The notes beneath the pieces were generated by a model. It was given only the letters and a program-made list of their open reading frames with translations, was not told where the DNA came from and ran no database searches. 64,000 bases of DNA from Trichuris trichiura (Eukaryota > Nematoda > Enoplea > Trichinellida > Trichuridae), in assembly GCA_037903355.1 (NCBI GenBank), contig JBAJFE010000061.1, forward strand, positions 558,001 through 622,000. Direction: 5' to 3'. Below, piece after piece: positions 45,957-56,012 of the stretch (within the stretch, counting starts at the first letter, position 1; every line of letters starts with the position of its first letter). A program made the position numbers and the translations under genes.

Positions 45957-47573
45957 ATGTCCAGACGACGTGGGAACGTTGAAACATTTTGGAATCTCGG
46001 TCAAAGTCCACCGACGTCTTTAGGTGGACGTTCTGTGCGGTCTTACATTAGCAGTCAATCCACCCTACATCAAAATGAGTCGAACAATCGGGGGACGTGT
46101 AGTACCCGAGGGGCAAAAAGCGGTGGCAAGCCAAGCGTTGGTCGGATGATATTCGATTTGGTCAATTTTTTTCAAGCAGTCCCTTCGCTAGATTTGAGCG
46201 AAAAGAAAATGAAAGAAATGGCGCGTAGTACGTTTACAAAAATTTTTGAACATCTTGTCAGCCTTGTAATCGACGAACCCTACACTATGGGACCACTGGA
46301 AAGTGACGTGCCCAGAATGTTGAAGCTACTTGGCTACCCTTTATTGCCGAAGAAGTCCACTCTTCAAACTCTGGGCGCTCCCAACAGCCTTCCGCTAATT
46401 GTTCAGATGCTTTACTGGCTTATGAGTTTGGCAAAGTTCCAAGAAAATGTTTGCTCCGCGGAAAACTTCCAATGCATCGAAAAATCTAGCAACCTTGACA
46501 GCGAAGCCGCGCTTTTCTCTCAATGGTTAGCCGGCGACGCTAACGTCCTTTACACGCCTGTCGACAGTGCGGAGTTGAACGAATTGAGGGAGCAGGTGAA
46601 AAGAGCGGAAAACAACATTGAAATGCTGAGGAGAAAACACACAAAGATTGAAGAGCAAATACAGCCGCTGCTCAACGTTGAAAAGGAACTGGACGAAAAA
46701 CTGGCCGAGAAGATGCAGTTGGATAAAGTTGTTAAAAATTGCCTGATTCACCAGGAATCATGCAAAAAAGAGATAGAAGATAGAACAATGCAAATGAGAG
46801 CCGTAGAAGACGAAAGCGAAGCCATCCAGGATCAACTGCTGCGCCTCAAGGTGACTCGCATACAAACAATGGAGACCAACAAGCAGAATATGGAAAAAAT
46901 TCAACAGGCTCAACTGCTTAGCAAGCAAGCCGAATCGCTTAGACAAGATATATCCAATCTGAATAACGAACTTGCAAAAGAGCGTATGAAAGCTTCCGGA
47001 ATTTGCTTCGAACTGGAAGAACTAAGAAAGAAGATTGCTTCTATGCTACAAGAGCTTATGGGTTTATGTCCCGAAATGGCGCCCATTGTAAAAAGTCTTC
47101 AGCGTGACCAGCCAGTGGACGAAGAATTTTTAAATTGTTTGCACAGCACCTTGGTTGAACTGAAGGTGAAGAGCGATGAAAAACTTTTAGAAATGAAGTT
47201 CGACTGCGACAGAAAAAAAATGGCGAACGCTGCTATCGACAAAGACGTTGAAGAACTGAAGCGCGCCGAAGACCAGTTGGAAAAAGAATTGGACGAAATG
47301 TTGAAGAGTAATAAAGTTGTTGTTACCGAAGCGAGGGAAAGGATTAGTTCGTTGCGTAGCGAGTTGAAGGAGCTGCAGGAGGATCCAACTTTTCAGTGCA
47401 AAGAAGACTACGAAAGATTGCAAAGCGAATTGCTTGCAAAACTTGACGAAGCCGAAATGAACTTTTACAAAAGTATTTTGGAGAAGAACAAGGAACGCTT
47501 GTCGATCGTTTACGAACTTGAAATGCACCTTCAAATATACGAATCACTTTTCAATATTAGCTCGTGTAATTAA
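45957..47573 (+). CDS. NDC80: kinetochore protein NDC80 (HEC1)
   Basis: One uninterrupted frame of 538 residues. Ndc80 is the microtubule-binding subunit of the outer-kinetochore NDC80 complex. Residues 1 to about 60 form a basic, Ser/Thr/Gly-rich tail (MSRRRGNVE...), the usual Aurora B target region. About 60-170 is the calponin-homology head (VPRMLKLLGYPLLPKKSTLQTLGAP). About 205-520 is almost continuous coiled coil rich in Glu, Lys and Leu. The human protein is 642 residues, so the coil is shorter here. Unlike nearly every neighbour it has no intron, which suggests a retrocopy origin or intron loss. The frame is intact, and AATAAA lies 29 nt past the stop. Confidence 0.9.
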   Translation: MSRRRGNVETFWNLGQSPPTSLGGRSVRSYISSQSTLHQNESNNRGTCSTRGAKSGGKPSVGRMIFDLVNFFQAVPSLDLSEKKMKEMARSTFTKIFEHLVSLVIDEPYTMGPLESDVPRMLKLLGYPLLPKKSTLQTLGAPNSLPLIVQMLYWLMSLAKFQENVCSAENFQCIEKSSNLDSEAALFSQWLAGDANVLYTPVDSAELNELREQVKRAENNIEMLRRKHTKIEEQIQPLLNVEKELDEKLAEKMQLDKVVKNCLIHQESCKKEIEDRTMQMRAVEDESEAIQDQLLRLKVTRIQTMETNKQNMEKIQQAQLLSKQAESLRQDISNLNNELAKERMKASGICFELEELRKKIASMLQELMGLCPEMAPIVKSLQRDQPVDEEFLNCLHSTLVELKVKSDEKLLEMKFDCDRKKMANAAIDKDVEELKRAEDQLEKELDEMLKSNKVVVTEARERISSLRSELKELQEDPTFQCKEDYERLQSELLAKLDEAEMNFYKSILEKNKERLSIVYELEMHLQIYESLFNISSCN

Positions 47574-47601
47574 ACAAAGCGAAGCGAAGTTTACTTTGTA
47601 G

Positions 47602-47607
47602 AATAAA
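47602..47607 (+). terminator. polyadenylation signal of NDC80
   Basis: AATAAA shortly after the NDC80 stop codon, on the coding strand. Confidence 0.6.
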
Positions 47608-48699
47608 CTTTGAATAACCATTCGCTTAAGAGAGAAATTGTTATTTGTAAAATGTCGGAAAAAAATTTTTATTTACCTTCTTTAGTCGGTCGATTTTTGA
47701 CCATTTCTCCATTCCGCGAATTTGTCGGAAATAACTTTACAATCCAATAAATTCAGCACCTGGTGAATTTGCATAACTGGCAAAAAAGAAACCATCCGCA
47801 CATAAGTTAATACGCCCATTGTATGTATAATATTAATGCTGTTAAAGGGGAAATTTCGACAAACGCGTGCATAGAACTTAATTTCTCCTAACGAGTCAGT
47901 CTGTAATTTTGAATTTTCAAATTCTAAAAGAGCTTCCCGAGTTACTCTGGTTTTTAGGGCGCGCTAAGAAAAGTTTGCTCACCTAAAGCGTCACACTGGC
48001 ACAAAGCTATGCCAAAAGAAATGAATATTAATGCATCTCAGCGTCGATTATCCGAATTCAACAAGGAAAACAATGAATTTACAGAATGAACAAATGATGC
48101 GCAAGGTGCAACCTCTTCACTCCCTGAATTGACTGTCATTACTTTATAATATGCGAAATAGTATGGTTTTTTTAAATCTAAAAATTTTTGCCTGAACAAA
48201 CTTAAGTATAAGGCGTCTTGTAATGAATTTATGCATCCTTACCTAGCTCACGCTCGGCTCTTACTTACGATAAAGGAAATGATGTTTTCGGGAGGCAGCT
48301 GATTATGCCGCGTACATCCAGGCTTTGTAGTTTTTTACAATAATAAAGTATAACTCAGCACGCAAAGAGTACAATCATTTCAGTAGACAAAAAGCATTTG
48401 AACGTTGTTAGTTGTACTGTAGTCGTAATTCTGTTTTTCGCCAGCAACTGTACACTTCGTCAGATATTGCTTAAATGAAGTTCAACTGCTATACATCTGC
48501 GGTTCATCCTCTTGGCAAGCAGAGTTCGAACACTCAATGGTTTATCGGAGTTCGATTTGTAACGGTATGAGCACTGTTGCAGATTTATAACACTGATAAC
48601 GAACGTCCATAAAGTAACACAGTAGAAAGTTAGTTGTAGCAACTACCGTAATTAACTTGACAGTTAACAAGAAGAATAAAAAAGTGAACATGACCACCA
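47608..48699. other. intergenic between convergent NDC80 and ATP synthase gamma
   Basis: About 1.1 kb of AT-rich sequence with nothing coding supported on either strand. Confidence 0.5.
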
Positions 48700-48705
48700 T
48701 TTATT
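48700..48705 (-). terminator. polyadenylation signal of ATP synthase gamma
   Basis: AATAAA on the minus strand about 60 nt beyond the stop codon. Confidence 0.5.
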
Positions 48706-48763
48706 TAAGCGATACTGTAATTTCAAATTCAGGAAACTAACTTTCTTTGTAGAGATAACTGTG

Positions 48764-50152
48764 CTACAGTGCGGAAGCACCAATGACTATGTCGATCAAT
48801 TCTCTAGTTATGACGGCTTGCCTTGTACGATTGCGGATCAAACTGAGTGTTCCAATCATTTCGCCTAAAATTTTACACAATAATTGCCATGTATTCTAGA
48901 AGCCATTTTGCAAAAAATCATGCAGTGTGCTCTTGTATATCGCGCGTTCACGTGAAATACTTTTGCTTGCAAGAAAATAGAGGCGGTTAGCAGACCTAAT
49001 AAAGATATTGGACTGTAGCCATCTTGACGCGAGCGGTAAGACACGACACGTTTTGCCCTGAGCAGTAGGTTCTGCTAACGGTTTACGCTTAAGTTTACGG
49101 CTACGCCTTATGTGGCCTTATAAATGTCTTTACAGGAAGGATATGAAATTTTGAAACTACGTACCGGCGTTTTTGCTCGCTCCATCCATGGCGGACATCC
49201 TCGAGCTTTGTTCCGAGCACGCATTTTCTTTCAATGCGTAATATATCATGGAGGTCAAAGAGTATTCGTGAAATGACTCCAACGTATTCTCGTCAACGGA
49301 ATCATAAACGCTAAATTGAGGTGTCTCCATAATGACCGATCGGCTGAACAGAGGGAGTTTGGTTGGTATGTAAGAGACAGCGCTTCTAAAGATTATACCA
49401 TATACTATTGTAAAAGCGGCAACGCTCACTCACTTAAATCTGTTAAAGTATATGCTGCCCTGATCAAAATTGTAGCCCGAATTCAGTATTTCCGTTGCTA
49501 TGCTGCGAGCATCTTGAAACGTTGGAGGTTTTTTTCCAATTTCATTTACGCTCATTAACATCTTGTCGGGGAATGATCTAGAAAAGTTAATCTTTTTAGA
49601 CTGAATGACCAAAGCGCATAAGATAGGCACCTCGACAAAATCATTTTGCTTTTGTCCCCAACGCATACCAGACGAACATTCAGATTTTCCAACTCGCTTA
49701 TATCTTGCTTCACCATTTTGGCAAGACCCGAATGTACTGCCCCGCATAAGCCTCGATCACTACTAATCACCACCATTAGATGTTCCTGCTTTTTAGGAGT
49801 CTCCTCTAGTTTGAGGCAATCAAAAAACACTATGCAGAAACATGTAGTAACCAGGAGAAGACGACAACTGAGCAGCACCTGATGCTCCCTCTCCGTAAGG
49901 TCTAGCAGGGCGAAGATCGCGTTGCGCCCGATTATATTTCGCTGCGGCGACCATCTTCATACTTTGAGTGATCTTTTGAATATTGCTTACGGATTTCAAA
50001 CGGATAGTGACTAAAAAAGATCGATCGTTGGCCGTAAACAAGAAAAAAACGACTATTCATTTACTGTCTTTCAATGTGGCAAACCCGCACTTTTGCTGGT
50101 AGCATAGGACAGCAGAGCCAAGCCGACACGAATACGAACTTATTGGCAGCAT
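48764..50152 (-). CDS. ATP5F1C: mitochondrial ATP synthase subunit gamma
   Basis: Exons: 50065-50152, 49879-50010, 49631-49805, 49434-49577, 49165-49385 and 48764-48864; 286 residues, in frame. The gamma subunit is the rotating shaft of F1 in the mitochondrial matrix. Residues 1 to about 25 form a presequence ([20 protein letters not shown]) leading into the conserved GFATLKDI. Then come [56 protein letters not shown] and the C-terminal [22 protein letters not shown]. Length and order match the family fully. The 3.4-fold longer last intron (300 nt) is unremarkable. It is divergently transcribed from RPL21, 674 bp apart. Confidence 0.96.
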
Positions 50153-50714
50153 TGGAGTAAGGCTAAACTCTGAAAAAATGGCGCCAACATTATAGCAGCA
50201 TTGCGCGCGAAGTTAAAAAATACCTTCGCGGAGGTAATGGGCAGTTCAACTAAAAGTTTTGTTCCACAAAGATAACAAAGCAAATAATTACCTAAGACAT
50301 ACAAAATTTTAGCTGACAGTACGCATTGTCAATTTTATTGATTTACAAGTACAAGATTGACAAATGCTTCCGGATCACCACTGCGCGGAAATAGTTGCTC
50401 AGCGTCTCATATTTGCAACCGATGCTTTCGAGTAAGCGAAAGAATGAAGTTGCAAGCTAAGCTTCTACACGTTACATTATGATGTTAGAAAATTAAGGGC
50501 GTTTCTGAAGTTTTAAAGTTTTTCCTGTCTTACTAAGGCAAAAACATTTGTTCTTGAACATTAATGTTTTAGAGGAAAGCCCTCTTTAGCTCTTTCGCAA
50601 TGGAATGTTTCTTCTAGAGTACTGTACTTTATAAAACCTGCACATCATGCTGCTTCGAGTTCTGTAGACAGTAGTTGGCAGTTGTTTGGCGTTAAATGCT
50701 CTGTTTCGTTTCCA
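50153..50714. other. divergent promoter region of ATP synthase gamma and RPL21
   Basis: No exon seen. The two start codons are 674 bp apart and face away from each other, so both promoters must lie here. Confidence 0.5.
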
Positions 50715-50825
50715 ATTTCTCTTTCGCGGGTATTTTGCCTGTTGCGCGGTTTAATTTTCTACTTGTTTCCAAAGAAGGTAAGTTTTACCTTCAAAAATAC
50801 CGTCTTCTTTCTTTGCAGTGCGTAA
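50715..50825 (+). promoter_or_regulatory. probable 5' leader of RPL21 with a pyrimidine-rich start and a leader intron
   Basis: A pyrimidine tract (TTTCTCTTTC, about 50716-50725), of the kind that starts ribosomal-protein mRNAs, is followed by a possible donor (GCGG/GTATTT) and by a good acceptor (TTCTTTGCAG) six bases before the ATG. The exact start is inferred. Confidence 0.35.
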
Positions 50826-51595
50826 ATGGTGAACACAAAGGGTTATCGTCGCGGTACGCGTTACCTGTTTGCCCGCCCCTTTCGAAAGCACGGAACCGAG
50901 CCTTTGACAACTTTCCTGCGAGTTTACAAAATGGGCGACATTGTCGACATCAAGGTAATACCCAGTTTTGTTGACGCACTTCTCTACAATGCTTTCTCGC
51001 TTAGGGAAATGGCGCGTTTACAAAAGGAATGCCGTATAAGTACTATCATGGGAAAACCGGTCGCGTCTTTAACGTTACGCCACACGGTTTAGGTGTACTC
51101 GTAAACAAGCGCGTGAGGTACTTGTTTTTCCATTTTTTTCTCACTCTTCAATAAGTTTATTCTACACAGGCATCGAATAATTGAAAAGCGCATTAACATT
51201 CGAGTGGAGCACGTGAAGCCCAGTCGATGTCGCGAAGATTTTCTTCGACGAGTGAAAGAGAACGAACGTCTGCGAAAGGAAGCAAAAGAACGCGGAGTGA
51301 AAATATCTTTGAAACGCAAGGTACTTGTTACTTGATTTCCTTTTGTGGGGTACTGTAGATTTCACTATTTTTGAATTTTAAAAAGCCTAATAGGCTATGA
51401 TGTCAAGTTTACGATTGAAAAGCGGTTGCTTTGTGGTCCGCTTTTCATTTAATTGTCTTTTTTCCAATACAGCCCTTAAAAAGTTGTTATATTCTAACAT
51501 TTTAGCCGGAAGGTCCTCGAGCTGCTCACGTAGTCCGTACAAGAAAGAACAAACCAAAGTGGATCCACGCAGTTCCTTACGAGCAGATGATATGA
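50826..51595 (+). CDS. RPL21: 60S ribosomal protein L21
   Basis: Exons: 50826-50954, 51005-51117, 51170-51320 and 51506-51595; 160 residues, the same length as the human protein. Landmarks: [67 protein letters not shown] and PYEQMI at the end. The protein is basic throughout and sits in the large subunit near the central protuberance. Introns 1 and 2 are about 50 nt, intron 3 is 185 nt. It converges on PDIA4, with only 77 bp between the stop codons. Confidence 0.96.
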
Positions 51596-51609
51596 GCAAT
51601 TGGCGGCTT

Positions 51610-51615
51610 AATAAA
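51610..51615 (+). terminator. polyadenylation signal of RPL21
   Basis: AATAAA 15 nt past the RPL21 stop, within the 77-bp gap to the convergent PDIA4 gene. Confidence 0.55.
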
Positions 51616-51672
51616 CGTTTAACAAACTGGAAAAGGTTTGCATAGATTTCATTGGCACCGTTAATAACAGAA

Positions 51673-54600
51673 CTATAGTTCCGATTTTTCCGAAAAAGCG
51701 TCGGAGTGCTTTTTGAGAAAATCTGTCATTGCTTTAACGGTTCGTTCTCCGTTGTATTGGATCGGCTTCTTCTTTTGTCCCTTCAGTGCCAGGTAAATGG
51801 TTGGAAAGCCGCCTACAGGGTAGTTTAAATCGCTGTCGTTATCGACAGCGTTCATTTTTGCAATAACAACACCCGTGACTGATTTTAAACTTTTGGCAAG
51901 CTCTTCGTAGATGGGTTCCAACGCCTAGAATAGATAAAAGATAAAAAGTCAAAAATTCCGTATAGTCTTACTTTGCAATGTCCGCACCAAGGAGCGTAAA
52001 GCTCTATCAGCACGTCCTTAGTCTCGTCATAGACAACGCGCCGGAAAGTCGAACCTACAACTACCGTTACAGGTCCAGTTTGTACTCTTGGTGGCTTTTC
52101 AGACTTGGTAAAGGCCTTTACCCGACCTAAGGTTGGCAAGCATCGCGTAGGATTAATGCAGGCGCGGAAGGTACCTGTATTGAGTTTTGCCATGAAATCT
52201 TGTAGTGCCTCTTCGTCGAATTCGCTGTATTCATCCGGGTCCATTTTGAAACGCCGCCCGTCCACCCCGTAAGCTATTACGTTAATGTCCATACCACTGT
52301 CGTCCAAACGGACCTCTTTCAGCTCATTGTCGAATTCCTGCTCATTAGAAACAGCGAATAAGTAGGATGGATAAACTTTAGCGACAGCCGCAATTTTTTC
52401 TCGCCAATACTGTGTATCTATGGAACATGAACATCATTTGATTAAGTTTGAATTATTACCGTATTACCGGCGACGAAGTCCGGCCCAAAATCAACACCAT
52501 AGTAGGCAACTACTAATGCTCTGCTGCCTTTGCTGTAAGCCCACGCTTCGTTAGCCCTTGTTCTATGCCCAACCAACGGGATGCTGCTTTCGGTAACGAA
52601 TTTTACGATATCTTCCTTGCTGGCGTCACCCTACGGTAGATGCGCAGGTTCAAGAGAGTTTTTAAATTTCATGCCAATTATACCCGATTCATCGACTTCT
52701 GTTTCGTCTCATACTTTGTCGTTAGCAATTCGGGTAGCACGACGACAATTTGATTTTCGTCGGCTAAAGCCAAGTGGTCTATGACGCTTTTGGAGGAGGA
52801 GAAGAACATTTGCTTGAAATGTTCCCTCAACTCTTCGCCTATTGGTGGGAGACGGTGACTGGTTGGCGCTTTGGCGCGAATAATTATTAAAGCTTTTACC
52901 TGCTTCCAAGAAATTGTCGTACAGTGCCTGCTTCTTGTGCTTGAAAATGCCTATAACTACAGTTTCGTCATTCCGTATGTTTCTTAGTTCCTGCGGCTCC
53001 GTTAGCTCTCGTATTGCCGGCAACGACATTTCTTCCATGTAGGATACAATTCCTAAGTAAGGCTTTTTCGACCGTGACTTTGCAGGGAAACGGCTGCGAA
53101 CCATCGCTATTCCTACCGCCGCGGTACTCGTAGGCGCGCCCAAAGCGAAATACCTTCAATGTAGGGTAACCGCTGACTTGGTGGTCCGTTGCCAGTTGAT
53201 TTTCCTTCGTCGCGTCCACTTTTGCCAGTGGAATAGCAGGTTGCCGCTTTGACAAACTCTTGGCGGCTTTTTCGTACTCCGGCGCCAGCTTTATGCAATG
53301 GCCACATCTAAATATGCAAATGAGATCAGCTAAAGGACATTACGTTTACTGAATTGAGGAAAGGCGGAAATCATTGGACAGCTTTAAGCTATTGGTGTCT
53401 TGCACACTGCGTAAGCTAACCAGCAGCGGTGTGTTTGAAAAAAAACTTTTTACTTGCTTTTCGCCTGAACCTACAGTAAGCAGTGCTGGAAATTCAAATG
53501 CTAATTTTAATAAAAACAAATTTCAAATTTTGTTGACATGGGAAAGGCGGGACGAATAAGCCTCTACTGGTCTTGTTGAACTCTATGCGTAGAAACAGTA
53601 AGTTGCAGCTTTTCTTTAGCGCGCAAAAACCTCAACAATGGATGGTCACTTTGAGATTTACAGAAGTAGCCAAGAAAAGCCATTTTTAACTATGTAAAGT
53701 TGAAAAATGTCAGCAAACGCCCACTCCATAAAGAGCTTTAATCGATTACTTGCTTGCTTTTAACAAGGGAACTACTGACTGGCAAAAGCGTAAGATTCAA
53801 ACAATGAGCAAACTCCCTTCTCGTTCGAAAAGGCGTCTGGCTGCTATTCCGCCTTAATAAGTCAGCTTTATTTTCTGCTGGATACAAGTAATCCCGAAAG
53901 CTACGGATAATAAAAACTTACTTTACGATAATCAAAAGCGGTCGGAAGGTAGCTACAAGACAGCACCCATTCAAGATCCTATTTAAAAGCTGATTAAAGA
54001 AAGTCTGCTTTTATGCAATCATTTTTTTCGTCTATCGAGTACTCGTCATTTGAAGCCTACGAATTACTCCATTGCAAAATGTGGCACTTTTCTAGTTCAC
54101 ATGGTGACGATACGACCAAAAAATTTGCATGTAATATGGGAAATTATTTTTAAATTACAAGTATACTGTAAAGATGAGAACGCAGGTTCTCAAGGTTTAC
54201 GCGCTGCACTAATGCTAATATAAACTTCGAATGGCTCAGAAAATTTTTAGAAAAGCACAACAAAGTCTTCAACATCGTTAGCGACGGGATCAAGAACAAT
54301 TCTGCAACATACGACAATGTGGTGTTCTACTTTCTCGAATATACATAGAACTTGAAAATCACTAAAGCCGTGACGCGCCATTAACTTTATACAAAGAAAT
54401 AATGATTTAAAATGAATAAACAGAGTGAAGTTTTTTACGGAAAAGTATGATGATGTTTTTTCTTTGAATTTTAAATAATTGCCAACTTATAAAGGGTACG
54501 ATTATCATTTTTAAAAGTACCTTGACCTCATGATTCTCATGTTAAGGTTCGTTCCTTAAGGGAGCGGACTGAAAACAAGACAATAAAAGGTTTTACCCCA

Positions 54601-55521
54601 CTAAAGAATTCTTCAGTATCTCAGTGAGATGAGGAGCCGAATTAAAAAGCACTTAAACTACAGATATATATTAAATAGCCTAAATAGATTTCATGGAGTT
54701 TTATTTCACAGATGAAGCCGCTTACAGTAGGTCAAAAATTTTACAAAGCTTTCGGGATAGTTCCGATTCCATCTTCGAGCTATAAATGGGATCACGACTA
54801 TCCCGAAAGCTTAACGAGAAATTTTAAAAAAATATATACACCTGCAATTTGCCATTAACGGAATTACTGCTAATGCTGCGCGTGTATTTACCTACTTGCG
54901 AAAGACAACCGCTGAACTAACTTTCTAAATTTGCTAACTACAATAAAAATGTAACGCTGCTTTGTCTCAAAATTCGCTTAAAACTGAAGAGCCAACTTAC
55001 GTGGGTGAGTAGAACTCGACCAAAATAATGGGTGCATTGGACACAACGTCCGTAAAGTTTTCCGACGTAAGTGTTATGACCGCATCCGGAGGAGGCCGAT
55101 AAGCTGGATCAGCTTTTTCCCGTACCCAAGCAACAATTCCGTCCGCATCGCGATCTCCGTCGTAATGCAAATAAGTTCCGTCTTTCCAAAATTTCAAAGT
55201 AGGATATCCCATCACTTGTTCCTTTTTTGCTACGGCGGAATTTTCCGTGGCGTCCAATTTTGCTAACGGAATTCCCGCAATTTCCTTTAACCGCTGAGCT
55301 GCCTTTTCGTACTCAGGGGCAAGACGCATACAGTGGCCGCACCACGGAGCAAAAAATTCAACCAGAGCAACCGGATGCGTTTCAAGGAAAGAATCGTAAT
55401 TCTCGTCGTTCAAAATCACCACTCCATTTTCTTCGGGATACTCGTCGGTGCTGGGCTTACTAGATAGGCAATGGGCAAAAATTGAAACGAAGAAAAATGT
55501 GCCGGATGGAATCCGCCCCAT
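51673..55521 (-). CDS. PDIA4: protein disulfide-isomerase A4 (ERp72)
   Basis: Exons: 55001-55521, 53102-53307, 52900-53052, 52684-52838, 52468-52630, 52175-52417, 51972-52126 and 51673-51924; 615 residues. A signal peptide (about 1-20) precedes three thioredoxin-type catalytic domains with CGHC at 61-64, 175-178 and 528-531; the b and b' non-catalytic folds lie between the last two. This is the ERp72 order. The C-terminal KSEL is a KDEL-type ER-retrieval signal. It makes and shuffles disulfides in the ER lumen. The residue before the second CGHC, created across the 1.7-kb first intron, is Thr (SPTCGHC) instead of the usual Trp. A 48-nt intron (52127-52174) is in frame with no stop, inferred from the family alignment. 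Confidence 0.95.
53308..55000. other. first intron of PDIA4
   Basis: An unusually long intron (1.69 kb) for this window. It holds a perfect 16-bp hairpin (54746-54812) but no exon on either strand that I can support. Confidence 0.6.
54746..54812. repeat. hairpin with perfect 16-bp stem
   Basis: AAGCTTTCGGGATAGT (54746-54761) and its reverse complement (54797-54812) enclose a 35-nt loop. A related word (ATCCCGAAAGCT) occurs near 53892. It could be a tiny inverted-repeat element or an intronic hairpin RNA. Confidence 0.7.
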
Positions 55522-55939
55522 TCTTTACACGAACGACTACTTTAGTTCAGACGGTGAAGCTTGTCAAAGCTGAAGTAAAAAGCAGCACTATTCACCGCGC
55601 GAAAAACTGCATAACCGTAAATCAATGATCGGTTACGTTTGAGAGTGATTTTCAGGTTCCTTTGTTCATCATGCGTCGTAGATTTCACAAATAAGGTTTA
55701 AAACAAGCAACGTTCGCCCCGTTGCATTTGAAGTAACAAATTGATTCTAATCCAACAGGTCCCGATCTTTTTTCTGATTTCTTACTACCTGTTAGCCATA
55801 CTTCCTAAGCTCTACAGAAGGCATATAACCTTAACGCAACGTTGTCAATATCATTAACAGACAGTGTATGCTTGCTGCCTCTGTACGCGATAGCCTGTCG
55901 CAGCTTCGAGACTAACGATTAGGACAGAAATCTGCATAA
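55522..55939. other. intergenic between PDIA4 and tRNA-Arg
   Basis: PDIA4 promoter side. No exon or RNA gene seen. Confidence 0.5.
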
Positions 55940-56012
55940 GCCCATGTGGCCTAATGGATAAGGCGTCGGTCTCCTAAACCGAAGACTGCGGGTTCAAGTC
56001 CCGCCGTGGGTG
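55940..56012 (+). tRNA. tRNA-Arg (anticodon CCT)
   Basis: 73 nt, foldable as a standard cloverleaf: acceptor stem GCCCATG/CGTGGGT (first pair G-U), D arm with TGGCCTAATGGATA (A box), anticodon stem TCGGT/ACCGA around the loop CTCCTAA with CCT, and T arm GCGGG-TTCAAGT-CCCGC (B box). No intron, and CCA is not encoded, as usual in eukaryotes. It reads AGG codons. A short T-poor tail follows. Confidence 0.96.
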
